This document shows positions 22,680-33,772 of a stretch of 64,000 nt of DNA, in pieces. Source of the DNA: Sarocladium kiliense (Eukaryota; Ascomycota; Sordariomycetes; Hypocreales; Sarocladiaceae); assembly GCA_030734395.1 (NCBI GenBank), contig JAUZTG010000020.1, forward strand, positions 1 to 64,000. Reading direction: 5' to 3'. How positions within the stretch are numbered: position 1 is the first letter of the stretch; each line of letters opens with the position of its first letter. The translations under genes were made by a program, and so were the position numbers. Under the pieces are notes generated by a model, which saw only the letters and a list, made by a program, of their open reading frames with translations, had not been told where the DNA came from and did no database searches.

Positions 22680-23931
22680 GTACGTGCTAGTCTATCTGGC
22701 CCGGTTCCTCTCTATCGAGTAATAAGCGAGACTGACACTCAGCAGAGCTGTCTGCAATGTCGGACCCGTCGCTCAGGGGTTCGAGCATCTACCATGGAGA
22801 GCCTGTCCGCCGGACCAGCACCACTACTGGCCCAGACAAATCCTCAAACCAACATGGCTCCTCGCGATTGACACACACAAACGGTTCTCCCAGGGGATCG
22901 CCTTGCTATCGTCGCATCTCATCCTGGCCTGTGCTTGCGTCGCTTCACTTCCGCCCAACCGACTGGTCCGACCTACCAGCAATGTTTCACTCTGCGTTGA
23001 CCCATCGGGTGTGGCTCCCTCTTCAGATTCTTCGCTCACCTGGCCGTCGTTACTGTTGATATCGACCGACCTGATCATTCGGAGTGAACTGGTGAAACAA
23101 AACTATTGCTTGTTTGGAGTATCATGCTGGGTGGCGATATTGCTTCTCGATCACTTTCGATAGATGGGCTCAGATTGATGAATACAAAGCCTAGTTCAAA
23201 CATGTTGATTGCAAGACAAGATATCAAGTATAGTCCTTGTGCATGCGCATGTCTTACCCCAGTCCCAATCTCCTTTCAATCCCGGATCAGTCACCTGTCG
23301 TCGTCGCTCGAGCCATCACAGACCACACAGCCTTGCATGATGATCTCAGTAGCGGCAGCAGCCATCCCCGAACCATCGGGAACGAATTACCGTTTTATCG
23401 GGTGGGATATCCTGCACTTTCATATTGGCTTCAGAACGTGGGATGCAGGACGCCGGCAGTGTCGATAGAGCAGCTGCCGCCAGAGCCTGATCCGTGCGAA
23501 TGAAGCCGCCCCCAACACAGAGCCTGCGCAGATGTACAAGTACGGCTGAGACTTGACAGAGCAACTGGGAGGCGTCATCAGGCTGGCGCGCACTGTCACC
23601 GACATTTCATTTATTCCGCATTAACCTGCCGCCGCAGCATCATGGTGGTGATGGACTCTGCCGCATCATTCGCGTCCCGATTATTCCCATTACACCATCA
23701 TTTTAACCTCTCGTGCAGTTATTGCTACCTGTCAGCATGACTCTTCGGTGACAGAGAAGCCACTCGTTTTTCTCGACTGTATCTGAAGTGCGACGGACTT
23801 TGAGGTCCTGGAGAATGTGCGGCGGAGATATAAGGCTGGCGTGGCGCCGCACCTCTTTCTGCCTGGGAATTACCTGCGTCTCTATCTACCCACGACACTC
23901 AGTCACTTCTGGAAATATCACGAAGAACACT
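22680..23931. other. Region between the small ORF and the DUF6594-like gene
   Basis: It contains open frames to 23059 and at 23237-23503. The second ends with a segment reading VGYPALSYWL, which resembles the GYPKLA start of DUF6594 domains, before it runs to a stop. The part just before 23932 should hold the promoter of the next gene. Nothing here is certain. Confidence 0.35.
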
Positions 23932-25117
23932 ATGCGTCATTTTGAGAAAACTCAAGTGTCTACTCAGGGCCCAAGCCAGGCCGTCAATCTGGCTGGCGCT
24001 GAGGTCGCCCGCCCCCAACCCATCAAAGTGCGGCAAGGCACCGCCGATTCCCTCGGCGCTGTACAAGATCCCTCGCAAAGTGATAAAGCTGCCTCTAGTG
24101 CAGGTAGTACACTTGGGGGTGAAACTATGCTTCACACCAGCGGCTCAGGCGGTAAGTGCAGAGGGCGAATAGGATTGAACGACCTGGGTTGCTGACCATG
24201 AATCAGGGGAGCCATGGCCGTTCAAGATGGCTACGATGCAATCGCAGAACAAGATGTACATGGCAACCCCGAACCTGACGGACATCGGCTTCGCTGGACT
24301 CCAGTATCTCGGTGTTCAGCTTGACAGGCTTCGCCAGGAGATCCTCGCGGTCGGAGAGAGCTCAGACCAATACAACGAGCTGATGATGCAACTGGTGAAG
24401 AAGAAGATCAAGTTCGGTGAGACACATTCATGCATACCAGTGCCCAACAAGGCCATCAAGAGTACACCCACAAGCTGATTCTTCAAAAACAGACAAGATG
24501 CGCATGGGCATCTACGAGGGAAACAAGCTTCCTGACCCTTTCATCAGCGACATTAGGAAGATCTGTGCTGCGGGCGACGACGATTCTCCCGCTTATCCAG
24601 TTGAAGAAGCTCTGAAGAACGGCCATTGGATGAACGAACACGACATGGCAGACTGGGCTCGACTCTCCGTCATGACTCCGACCAAACATCTCGTCTCCCG
24701 TCTGCCAGAGTCCAAGATCGGGGGAATGGTTTGTGTCCGTCCCAAGGTTCTTTATCATGTTCATCGCACACAGAGACATCCATGAACTGACCTACCTTTG
24801 CCTCCTAGGTCCCCGCACGACTTCGGCCTACAAACACAATCAAAGCAGGCACCAGGGCGTACTCTCCTCTGATCTTTCAGTTTTTCAGCGTGTCTGCTGA
24901 AGTCCTGTTCATCGTCATGACATGGGTCTTTGGCTCCGTCCCCGTGCTGATCAAGAGCCTTGAGAATCCTAACAAGAAGCTCGAGGTTCTATTTTACTCC
25001 CTGTTCTTTATTTCCTGGAGCATCGTCACATCCATGTTGACCCCCAAGTTTGAGACGAGGCTGTACTTGAACGTCGGGATGGCCGCTTTGTATGTGCAGA
25101 ACATCCGAGCAGGTTAA
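23932..25117 (+). CDS. DUF6594-like fungal membrane protein
   Basis: Exons 23932-24151, 24207-24416, 24493-24728 and 24809-25117 join in frame through GTAAGT, GTGAGA and GTTTGT donors and CAG/TAG acceptors, giving 324 residues. The N-terminal ~75 residues are polar and disordered. A helical region follows, with FAGLQYLGVQLDRLRQEI resembling the L..LQ..L..LE pattern of DUF6594. The C-terminus has two clear membrane segments (about 242-270 and 280-299) and a third weaker one (308-322). The family is common in filamentous fungi and has no established function. The match is by pattern, so the family call is tentative; the gene structure is better supported. Confidence 0.68.
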
Positions 25118-25909
25118 TTTGGCGGAAGAGGTGCACGTGTGGGGAGCTGTCTTCGGCCTGGATGAAGGATAAAGTCGTTTCCTCTTTCCTTTGTATGTTT
25201 TCAGTGTGAATCGCGTCGTGTCCCGAGATGGGAAAGGAAAGAGCAAAACAGGATCTGACGCCCATTAGGACACTTATAATACATGCAGACCGGCACTAGC
25301 ATCATGCGCACCTGTCATGTTACTGGCAAACACAAACGCATATGTTCCCAGCCAGATGATGTACAGAAAATTCCAAGGATCATCATAGAAAACAATTCAG
25401 GTCGCAGAGAAGGGGGAGAGGGGGAGAGCCGTGAGTCAGTCTCTCAATGCGAGACACACATGCGCGCGCCCCCCACGCACACGATGTCCTGCAGAAGCAT
25501 ATCGCTCTCGGCTAGCTGCAGGAAATCGGTCGGGCACGAAGGAGGCCCTCTACCGAAAATTGGTGAGGTGCAGACTCTGGGCGACCCTCTGGCGGCCGCG
25601 TGGCGTTGCATTGGGTGTCAACCAAGCTGATGACTTCGGTCAGGATGTATCGATACGTGCAGAATCATGTCCTGCAGCACCGAAGCCAGGCTTGGCTCTA
25701 TCAACCGAATTGGCTTGTGAGTGCTGACGAAAATGATTGGCTGTAATTCTTCACCGGCATGAAAGCCACATGTATAGGTGAGTCTCGTTGACAGGTGCAG
25801 TGCCCTTGCTATTATGATGCTTTGTAATACTTGAAATCTTCCAATCAAACGCCTCCCATGCTAACTACCCCTCTTGATATTGTGAACAACAATCTTCCTT
25901 TCCTTGACG
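25118..25909. other. Spacer between convergent genes
   Basis: This stretch should contain the 3' ends of the DUF6594-like transcript and of the minus-strand gene that ends at 25910. A purine-rich run of about 25 bases lies near 25408-25432. No gene is seen. Confidence 0.5.
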
Positions 25910-28864
25910 TTACACCCAGTTCGACCACTCGCACCTACACCCTCCACTCCCTCCGTCGAACCCTCCAAACTCCTCCGTAGTCTTACTCCTTCCACCCCTT
26001 GGATTCACCACCCTGCCCCCAAATTTCAGATCGTTCGCCAGAAGCTGCGGGTTCTTCAGATCCAGCCTCTGCCTGTCGTCCATCGGCCACTCCCACACCA
26101 CCTTCTTGTCCGGATCACCGCCGTGCGTGTCTAGCGTAATAGTCACGGGGTATGGCATCGTGCCTGGACGGATGAGGTCCGGCGAGGTTTTGAGGCCTGG
26201 ACCGGACTCGAGGAGGGCGGAGGTGTTGCGGTCGAGGGTTTGGGTCCATATTTGGACGAGCAGGCGGGTTTCCGCCCATGTGGTCATGAATGCGGCTTCA
26301 GTCTTACGGCAGCCGCCCTCCTCGTCTATGGGGATGTCTCCGTCTTCGGTCTCGTTGAGACGAGTCACAGACTTGAGGAAAATGGTCCGTCTGAAGTAGG
26401 TATAAAACCCATAGTGTTCCGTTTCGAGCCCGCGATCGTAGAGACGAACAGGCTGCTGCGCAGGATTCGGAAGTAATCTCGCCCGCGTCGGTGTTCCATC
26501 GTCGTCGAGCTCTGGGGGTAGCAGCCGGTTCAAAAGGTCCCGCAGGCTTTCGTTCTCCCCATCGTCATCATCATCATTGTCACTGCCAGAGCTCTGCCTC
26601 TTCGAAAGCTGAGGAGCGCTCACTGTGTCGTTGACCGAATCGAGGAGACTGATGTAGAAGGGCGTTGGCTCACCGCCTTTGTCTTTTGCGGTGATATTGT
26701 CGGTAGTATCGCCTAGAAAGAACATCTCCTTAAAGTCGGGTGGACTTGGGTCAGGGTTGAAGTCGTTGGGGTCTGCCCGGCCTCGAAGTCTGCTCGCCAG
26801 TGATGTGAAGCCCATCCCGCGCCGATCGATCCGCTTCGGCGGGTCTCCATTTGGAGTCTTCCATGCCTCTCTGGTGCTGTTGTCCCATTGAATCTGCATG
26901 ATGACGGTTGGCTGGTCCCCCTTGAACGGAGCCACGGAGCTCTGGTCCTCCTTTGGCAAGAAACAACTCCACATCGTCGATGGTCTTGTGCAGCCACTCT
27001 CGGACACGGTATTGTCAGGCCCAACCACGGTCAGCACGCCCGTCGGCATAGGAGGGTAGTCTGTGAGATTGACCCAGATTGAGTTCATATCGGCCGAGCC
27101 ACTTGGCCGGGTGAGGACTACTGCCAACACAATGATCAAGATCAATAGCGCCAAGATAGCAGCACCCACCCCGAAGCAGATCCGTCTCCTCTTCCGGCCT
27201 TCGGGCCCTGTGCGACCGAAGCAGCCAGTCTCCGGAATGCATCCTCGGCCTCTCCAGAGCCCACCGACCTTCCGAGCGATGAAGTCCTCTTTCTCGTTGC
27301 GGCGCCTTTCCCGCTCAACGCCGAAGCCGGTACCTGGAGCGTCGAAGACATGCACCCTTGGGAGCTGTGCGCCGACCGGCCGAGCAGGGAGAGGATTTGC
27401 TGTAGAGTTCATGTCTGACAATGCTGTCGCCCCCTGTGATGTCATGGTGGCGGCTAGGCCAGGTGACTGAGGTCCGGGAGATGGAGGGAATTGGGCATGA
27501 AGCGGATGACCAGGTGGGAACACAGCCTTGTACTTAACAGGCGTGGAATCCTGTCTCCTCGCAGGCGAATACGGAGGAGGCTGGTCTTGAGGAATTTCCG
27601 TGGCAACAATGTGGCGCGTCTTCTCAACAATTGTACCTTGCTCAATGGCAGGGCTGCTTCGTGACGACGATGCCTGTGATTCGATATAGACGTGGAAGTG
27701 CTTCTCGCTTTTGGTCGGCGGTGAGGGCGTTCGCTTGGGGGTTGGCGCTCGAATGATCGGCGGAGACACCTTGAGAGGTCGAGGAATCAAAGAAGGAGAC
27801 GGCTCAGGGTCCGACATGGCTCCCAGCTTACGATCCGGACTAGGAAAATGGTCCGGTGGCGATTCAGATTTGTTCTTCCTCATGGTGAATGTCAGACGCT
27901 TGTCGGTGAATGGCGTGACCACATGATCCCACCACCCCTGAGACTTCGAAGCTGCGCTGTCGGGAGTGATGATAGACGCTTTGCCTTTCCCCTGCTTCAC
28001 AGGACTTGGCACTCCATCTTCCTCGAAAAGGGTGTATGGTGAAGTTGATCCGTCTTCGTGGTTATCTTGAAGCTCAAGGCTGATGAGCTTGGGGTTCTTA
28101 GCCATCTTATAGGTGTCGGGAACCATAGGCACAGGTGGGACCTCTTCCTTCGCTATGGTCTGACCTGTTGCTTGCGAGTATATGCTCGATACCGGGCGAG
28201 GGCCGGGGCTGAAGGAGCTGGCCGTGCTGGGAGTATCGGGGGACCAGACGGACTTCTTCGGTTCGTTATTGGCTGAGGAGCCGTGGTGAAAAGCAATAGC
28301 GTCGTCACTCGACTCAGCTGCGGACATGGAGAGACCAATGACTATGGGACGGTCTTCCGGCGATAGAGCTGATGAGGTAGATTGAGGTGTATTAGCGGAA
28401 GCTGGGCTCTGAGTCTTGCTGCGTTTGAGCCAGTTCCAGTTTCCCACAGACGCCGAGGTAGGCTCACCCTCAAGGGCTTTGAGAGCGGCAGCGTCGACGA
28501 ATTTGCCGGTGTTATGATCCGGGTCCTTCATCTGGTTGGCGATGTGGTTTTTGCGGCGTAGAGCGGTCATGTCCGTGACGAGTTTGATGCCGGCTTTTGC
28601 GTTCTGAGCCTTTTGTCGTTGTCTCGACTTGAGACGCTGGATCTTGATGGTAGATTGTCGCGAAACCCGCGATGAGAATGATTTGTTTGAAGTTGATGAT
28701 CGCTTTGGATTGTTGATGGTGAAAGGACCTTGAATGAGAACTTGCTCGGCGGTATCGATGGGAGTTATGCCCTCGTCATCCTCCCAGTCCTCCCATTCAT
28801 CCTTGGCCTTTGTGCGTGCCCCTTGGGCAGGTGCGTCGTCATGTTTGTTCCCCAGTCTGTCCAT
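25910..28864 (-). CDS. Conserved single-pass membrane protein of filamentous fungi, function unknown
   Basis: An uninterrupted frame of 984 residues. The N-terminus has an acidic WEDWEDDEG block and a basic segment (RLKSRQRQKAQNAKAG), followed by about 450 residues of Ser/Pro-rich disordered sequence. One strong transmembrane helix lies near residues 561-583 (ICFGVGAAILALLILIIVL), preceded by a basic RKRRR stop-transfer motif. That suggests a cytosolic N-terminus and a lumenal or external C-terminal domain of about 400 residues with N-glycosylation sequons and several Cys. From memory, relatives are often labelled 'glycoprotease family', but I see no HxxxH or other protease motif supporting that. 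A cell-surface or secretory-pathway role is inferred from topology only. Confidence 0.85.
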   Translation of the reverse strand: MDRLGNKHDDAPAQGARTKAKDEWEDWEDDEGITPIDTAEQVLIQGPFTINNPKRSSTSNKSFSSRVSRQSTIKIQRLKSRQRQKAQNAKAGIKLVTDMTALRRKNHIANQMKDPDHNTGKFVDAAALKALEGEPTSASVGNWNWLKRSKTQSPASANTPQSTSSALSPEDRPIVIGLSMSAAESSDDAIAFHHGSSANNEPKKSVWSPDTPSTASSFSPGPRPVSSIYSQATGQTIAKEEVPPVPMVPDTYKMAKNPKLISLELQDNHEDGSTSPYTLFEEDGVPSPVKQGKGKASIITPDSAASKSQGWWDHVVTPFTDKRLTFTMRKNKSESPPDHFPSPDRKLGAMSDPEPSPSLIPRPLKVSPPIIRAPTPKRTPSPPTKSEKHFHVYIESQASSSRSSPAIEQGTIVEKTRHIVATEIPQDQPPPYSPARRQDSTPVKYKAVFPPGHPLHAQFPPSPGPQSPGLAATMTSQGATALSDMNSTANPLPARPVGAQLPRVHVFDAPGTGFGVERERRRNEKEDFIARKVGGLWRGRGCIPETGCFGRTGPEGRKRRRICFGVGAAILALLILIIVLAVVLTRPSGSADMNSIWVNLTDYPPMPTGVLTVVGPDNTVSESGCTRPSTMWSCFLPKEDQSSVAPFKGDQPTVIMQIQWDNSTREAWKTPNGDPPKRIDRRGMGFTSLASRLRGRADPNDFNPDPSPPDFKEMFFLGDTTDNITAKDKGGEPTPFYISLLDSVNDTVSAPQLSKRQSSGSDNDDDDDGENESLRDLLNRLLPPELDDDGTPTRARLLPNPAQQPVRLYDRGLETEHYGFYTYFRRTIFLKSVTRLNETEDGDIPIDEEGGCRKTEAAFMTTWAETRLLVQIWTQTLDRNTSALLESGPGLKTSPDLIRPGTMPYPVTITLDTHGGDPDKKVVWEWPMDDRQRLDLKNPQLLANDLKFGGRVVNPRGGRSKTTEEFGGFDGGSGGCRCEWSNWV

Positions 28865-31782
28865 GACTGACTGCTCTTCACAAACGAAATGGTCCGCGAA
28901 GCAGTGTCACTTTGACAAGTTGTCAGGCGTGCAGTAGTACTGATTCAGTAAGGACAAAGCGTCAGATGTCAAATGACCTGGAGAAAGCCGTGCAAACCCC
29001 ACATGCTGTTCAGGTCGAGCGGCCCGGTAGTGATTTCCGACAAAGACTTCTGTTGAGAAGCCTTTGGCGATGCAATGACGACTTTGTCAAAGACGATCGG
29101 CCGTGACTTGATGTCGAGTATGCGGGGAAGCAAGCCGCCAGGGCCTTTGAATTAAAGAGTGACAAAGGAAGATGAAACAAAGGAGAAGCGACCACCAGGT
29201 CACGGTGGAAGGCGAGTCGAAGACAAGAAGAAAAGAGTGACAGTGTGATAGAGAAGGAGAGAGATGAATGGAAAGGCAGCACCTCGTTCGAGGAGCGAGG
29301 ACAATAGAGGACTCTCAGTCAATAGCATGAGCCACCGGGCCGCCAACACTTGTTGGATCGCACGCTTCCATCTCTCTCAGGCATCTCTCATTCGACGCGC
29401 CACTGGGCAACGCCATTGCACTCTCTCTTGCAAACTGGGTCTCGGCTCTGTCGCAGCATGCCGTGTCTCGAGCATCGCGAGCTCTGGCTGGTGGACTGGA
29501 TAACAAGGCGCGTAATTTGTTGGCGTCGAATGTCGAGGTGGTGGTGTCGTGGAGCGTGGGAGGACTGCCTTAAGCGCTTCGCGGCTGAACGACGGCACGT
29601 GATTGGACGTGCGTGGGGAGATGCAGGCGCCTCGGTGGTTAACCAGTGACAATAATTGGCCACTGGGACGCGGGCCACAACATTGGCGACGGATGGAGAT
29701 GCCGGGGTGCAGGACCAATAGTAGCCGTGAGAATCGATTGCGAGGTTGAAATGCTGTGAAGGTCGAGCAAGTTGCGTGAATTGTCTATTATACCTTGTTG
29801 TTCGCCTACACCGCGTCCAACCGTGATCACTACCTACGCTAACATGGAGCAATGAGAAAGGATGGGCAGTGGGTGGCCGGGTACCTGCATTAGCCATTAG
29901 GTAAGCCCACAGAGGGTCACCGTGCCAGTGAGAAGCAGGTCCAGTGCAGTGCGGTGCAGTGCAGTAGTCCAGCAGCATCGGAACGCCACTGTCTTGCGTG
30001 TCCCGAGGAAAAGTCAGCACCTTGTTTTTCCGCACAATCTACTCTGAATTGCGCCATTCGAGCTCCCCAATGCAGCATGCAGGCCCTCACCCTCATCAAA
30101 CACTGAGCCACACAAGCCAAAGACTGTCAAGCTTTTTAGCCCCGTCTCACCTGCTGCGAATCATGCCGGGATCCGCTCCACCGGCAGTGGCCCCCTCAGG
30201 TAAGGTAAGGTATGCTGGGTTGGTCTTAGGCCCAGGGGATCCCCTAATTAATCTGTGCTCTCCTGTTTGTCTACATATGCCTGTTCCTGGCTCCGTTGGC
30301 GTATTCCGGCATGGACCTTCCTCTTGTGTCTCGATCGATCTCTGGAAAAATCGCAACGAGGTCTGGGTGTCTCATTTGGTGTCTCCTCTCATCTAGTCTA
30401 CCTTAGTAGCCAGTCACCTTAACACCATCCCTATAGCCTCTCCTCGCCTCACTCACTCACTCGCGCGCAATCTCGGCCTTCTCAATACGTTCCATCGGAG
30501 GACGACCGCACACTAATAAACCAGACCACTGGCCATCCCGAGACGAGCTCATTTTTTTTTTTTTTTTTAAGATTGACAACAGTCCCTTTAGCCTTTTCGG
30601 GTGGCGTTTCGTGACCCTCCCTCGGCCCCCAATGCCACACTTGGACGTATTGGGGCCATTCTCGATACTGGCCACGCAGCACCCGTACGCAATCCGCCTT
30701 TTTCGGCGCAAGCTTGTGAAGGTCAGGTATCCATATCCACGCGAACGTGGGCCGTGGGCCGTGGACCCTGGCCAATATGAATGAATGAATGACTGAACCG
30801 AAGCTACAGTCTATGCGTGCGAAGCCCCCTGTTCACAATAGCGCTTGAACACTTTGGACTCCTTTCCAGACTAAGGCACTGACTGAATGCTTGCGTTGGC
30901 AGGGATCATTGGCCCCCTTTTTGCTTTTGGGCTGTGTCTGTGCTCAATTTTCAACCACCATATCTAATTCCACTTCAATGTGAATGAGTGTGAAGTCGAT
31001 GCCTCGAAATCTCTCAACTCCATCTCGACATGCCGCTCATCACTGCCTGACGTGTCTCACCCGCATCGCCATTCCTGTCGATCTACCGGCGATTACCTTC
31101 TTGGCTCGATCCTTGCGCCTTTTTGACAGCTGGCAATATCGAGCGCAAATCCGGATCCTTCTGCCCGTCTCTCACTCCCACTTGCTCTCCGCGAATACCT
31201 TACCGGCAGCTCAGCTTCCACGTCGGTCGTCCATTTAACCACCTCCGAGATAAGCTTCACCACCACCGCACACACCACGCGACCACCCCTGCCGCTCTGT
31301 CATCTCGTTTGAGCACAACTTCCGTCCTATTCGCCTCGGCCCTTGTCCATCCTCCGGATATCGCGATTGCCACTCTACTGACGATTGCAACCTCGTTCTC
31401 TCGCTCACTCACTATGCCCTGAGCACTGGCTACCGATCTCAACGCTCCAGGGTTTCTCTCCCCTCAAACTATCACAATCTTTACTACCACCACCACCATC
31501 ATCTCTTGCATCTGCATCCTGCAACCTTCAGGACAAACTATCTAGCCACATGCGACCCTGATCACATCCAGCGCCTTTTTTTTCTGGTCGAGCCACCGTT
31601 TTCGTGCTCGTCGGAAGCCAAGCCACCGTGTAACCCTCATCACCCTCGTCTAGCCCCTTCTTCGTCTGGCCCTGCGCATTCCCGCCTATACGCGCGCAAA
31701 CGCATACACGGGCGAGGGACGCCTCCGCAGGAAGCGCACCACACACCTTATCTTTTGAGTCTCTCTCGCCTCCACCGTCGCC
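28865..31782. other. Divergent intergenic region, 2.9 kb
   Basis: It separates two divergent genes and should hold both promoters. A run of 17 T lies at 30552-30568. The last ~700 bases before 31783 are C/T-rich and look like the leader of the mannosyltransferase gene. A 215-codon minus-strand ORF near 29388-30035 lacks coding character and is not accepted. Confidence 0.55.
30552..30568. repeat. Poly-T tract (T17)
   Basis: Seventeen consecutive T on the plus strand. It is simple homopolymer sequence in an intergenic region and possibly nucleosome-excluding. Confidence 0.9.
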
Positions 31783-33772
31783 ATGGATCCAAACGACAAT
31801 CAGCCGCACTCCGGTACCGCCGGTGCAGGCTCATCCAGTTCCTTCAGTGAACGAAAGCAGGGTCACCATCGCAGACGCTCTTCCGTCAATGTGTCTACGC
31901 TGAGTGAGCAGCGAAACGGGAATTTTCTGTCGATCCAGCCGAGACGGGCGAATGAGCAGCTGCATCAGCCCTCGCTCTCGCCGATTCCAGGTCAGTACGC
32001 TGCGGCTTCCCTCCCACCTCCCGCCTGTCACCCACGCCTCGCAATCCGCTGCAGAACCTCCGTCTGTCTGTCCGCTCTGCCAAGATGCTCTGTGGTTTCC
32101 GAATTGAAGATCGGGCTGTATCGGACATTTACTCTTTCTGTTGGCGAGTGCCGCTAAGGAGGAGCAATATGCGAGCCAGAGTACCATTGATGTATCACGC
32201 GAATGGCCAACTCGGTCACGCAAGACCTCGTCACCTTCACATCTGCCGAATCAAGCGAGTTCTAACCTTTTTCGTACCACAGGAACTCCATCGCTGTCCA
32301 GGAGTCCATCGCCAGTTCCTGGAAGTGCATGGTCAAGTCCAGCCCTCAACTCCAACCACAGCGGGAGGTCAACTCCATCTCACCCAGCTACTAGTCCCGT
32401 GCCGTGGGAGGCATCAAAAATGAGGAACCTTGGAGCGAGTCCTTATCCCAGTTTCCCAAGCCAAGGCCAGGGATTCTTCAAACGCCACATGCGCCGCTTG
32501 TCGAGCTCGCTGCCGCGCTTTGCGACCCCCCATCATGCGGCAATAATCGAGAAGGAGCAAGCGATTAGGAGACGGCAGCTGAACTTGGGTGGAAGCTTGT
32601 CGAGTAGATTACGGAGAGTTTGGTTTCGCATGGGACCGAGGCTCAGGCTGCGACTAGTCATTGGCCTTGTTCTTTGGCTCGCATTTCATTATCTCTATGG
32701 ACGTAAGTCATGGACCAAGGTCATAACATTGTTTCTACGACCTTGCTGACACCCAACCTAGCTCTATTGTTCCAGTACCGGCGAGCTTCGTGGGCTGGAG
32801 GTGGCGAGAACTATGTTATGATCTTGCCAGCCAACAAGGAGGGTGGTGTTATGGACTGGAAAAGCGGTCTAAGCTGGGCCGTTGAGCGTGACAGTGTGCG
32901 GAATAAGAGGCGGTACGTGGACAGATGGGGTTATAACCTGGAAATTGTCGACATGAAATCACAACGCAAGTATGCGCACGAGTGGCGAGAGAGCTGGGAG
33001 AAGGTCGACAAGATCCGGGCTACTTTCAAGAAGTACCCGGATGCTGAATGGTAAGCAGGATCAGATTGAGAGGCCATGGACCTTCAACTGACACTCCGGC
33101 AGGATCTGGTGGCTTGACCTGAACACGGTCATCATGGAGCCTTACTACTCACTCCAGAGCCATATTTTCAAGAACCTGGGCGACAAGGTCTACCGCGACA
33201 TCAATGTCTACAACCCGCTCAATATGTCCCACCCTTTTACCGACCCCTACCTCGACGACGACGCTCTCAGCCCCATCGGAGACGGTAACCCGGATTCCAT
33301 CAACCTCATCATATCGCAGGACTGTGCCGGCTTCAGCCTCGGCTCATTCTTCATACGCCGCAGCGCCTGGACGGAGCGTCTCCTGGATATGTGGTGGGAC
33401 CCGGTCGCCTACGAGCAGAAGCACAAGGAATGGACTCACCAGGAGCAAAGCGCGCTGGAGAACATGTATGCGAACCAGCCTTGGGTGCGGCAGCACACGG
33501 CCTTCATGCCACAGCGCATGATGAACAGCTATCCGCAGCCAGCATGTGGTGATGGTACTGGCAAGAACAATACCATGTTCCACTACGATGAAAGGGATCG
33601 AGATTTCGTCGTCAACATGGCCGGCTGTGAGGCGGGTCGTAATTGCTGGTCAGAGATGTACTTCCACCGCCAATACAGCTACTGGCTCAACCGAACATGG
33701 TGGGAGAAGTTCAAGGAGGATTTGGTGGCAGTGCTATGGTTCAAGCTGACCGGCCAACACGTCAAGCTGTGA
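31783..33772 (+). CDS. MNN10: GT34 alpha-1,6-mannosyltransferase, Golgi (MNN10 family)
   Basis: Exons 31783-31990, 32283-32702, 32762-33050 and 33103-33772 give 528 residues; all joins keep frame. The N-terminal ~185 residues are Ser/Pro-rich and cytosolic, with a recurring SLSRSPSP-type start of the conserved part. A signal anchor lies near residues 190-209 (VIGLVLWLAFHYLYG), typical of a type II Golgi enzyme. The catalytic region has ENYVMILPANK, then WIWWLDLNTVIMEP with the metal-site D-L-N, and a conserved C-terminus (QDCAGFSLGSFFIRRS, FMPQRMMNS, NMAGCEAGRNCW). In yeast, Mnn10 is part of the M-Pol II complex that elongates the N-glycan mannan backbone. The first intron, 292 nt, is far longer than the other two (59 and 52). 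Confidence 0.92.

Noticed and set aside
29388..30035. A 215-codon minus-strand ORF upstream of the MNN10 gene
   Set aside because: It is His/Arg/Ser-rich with atypical composition and lies in a region expected to be promoter; no domain is visible.
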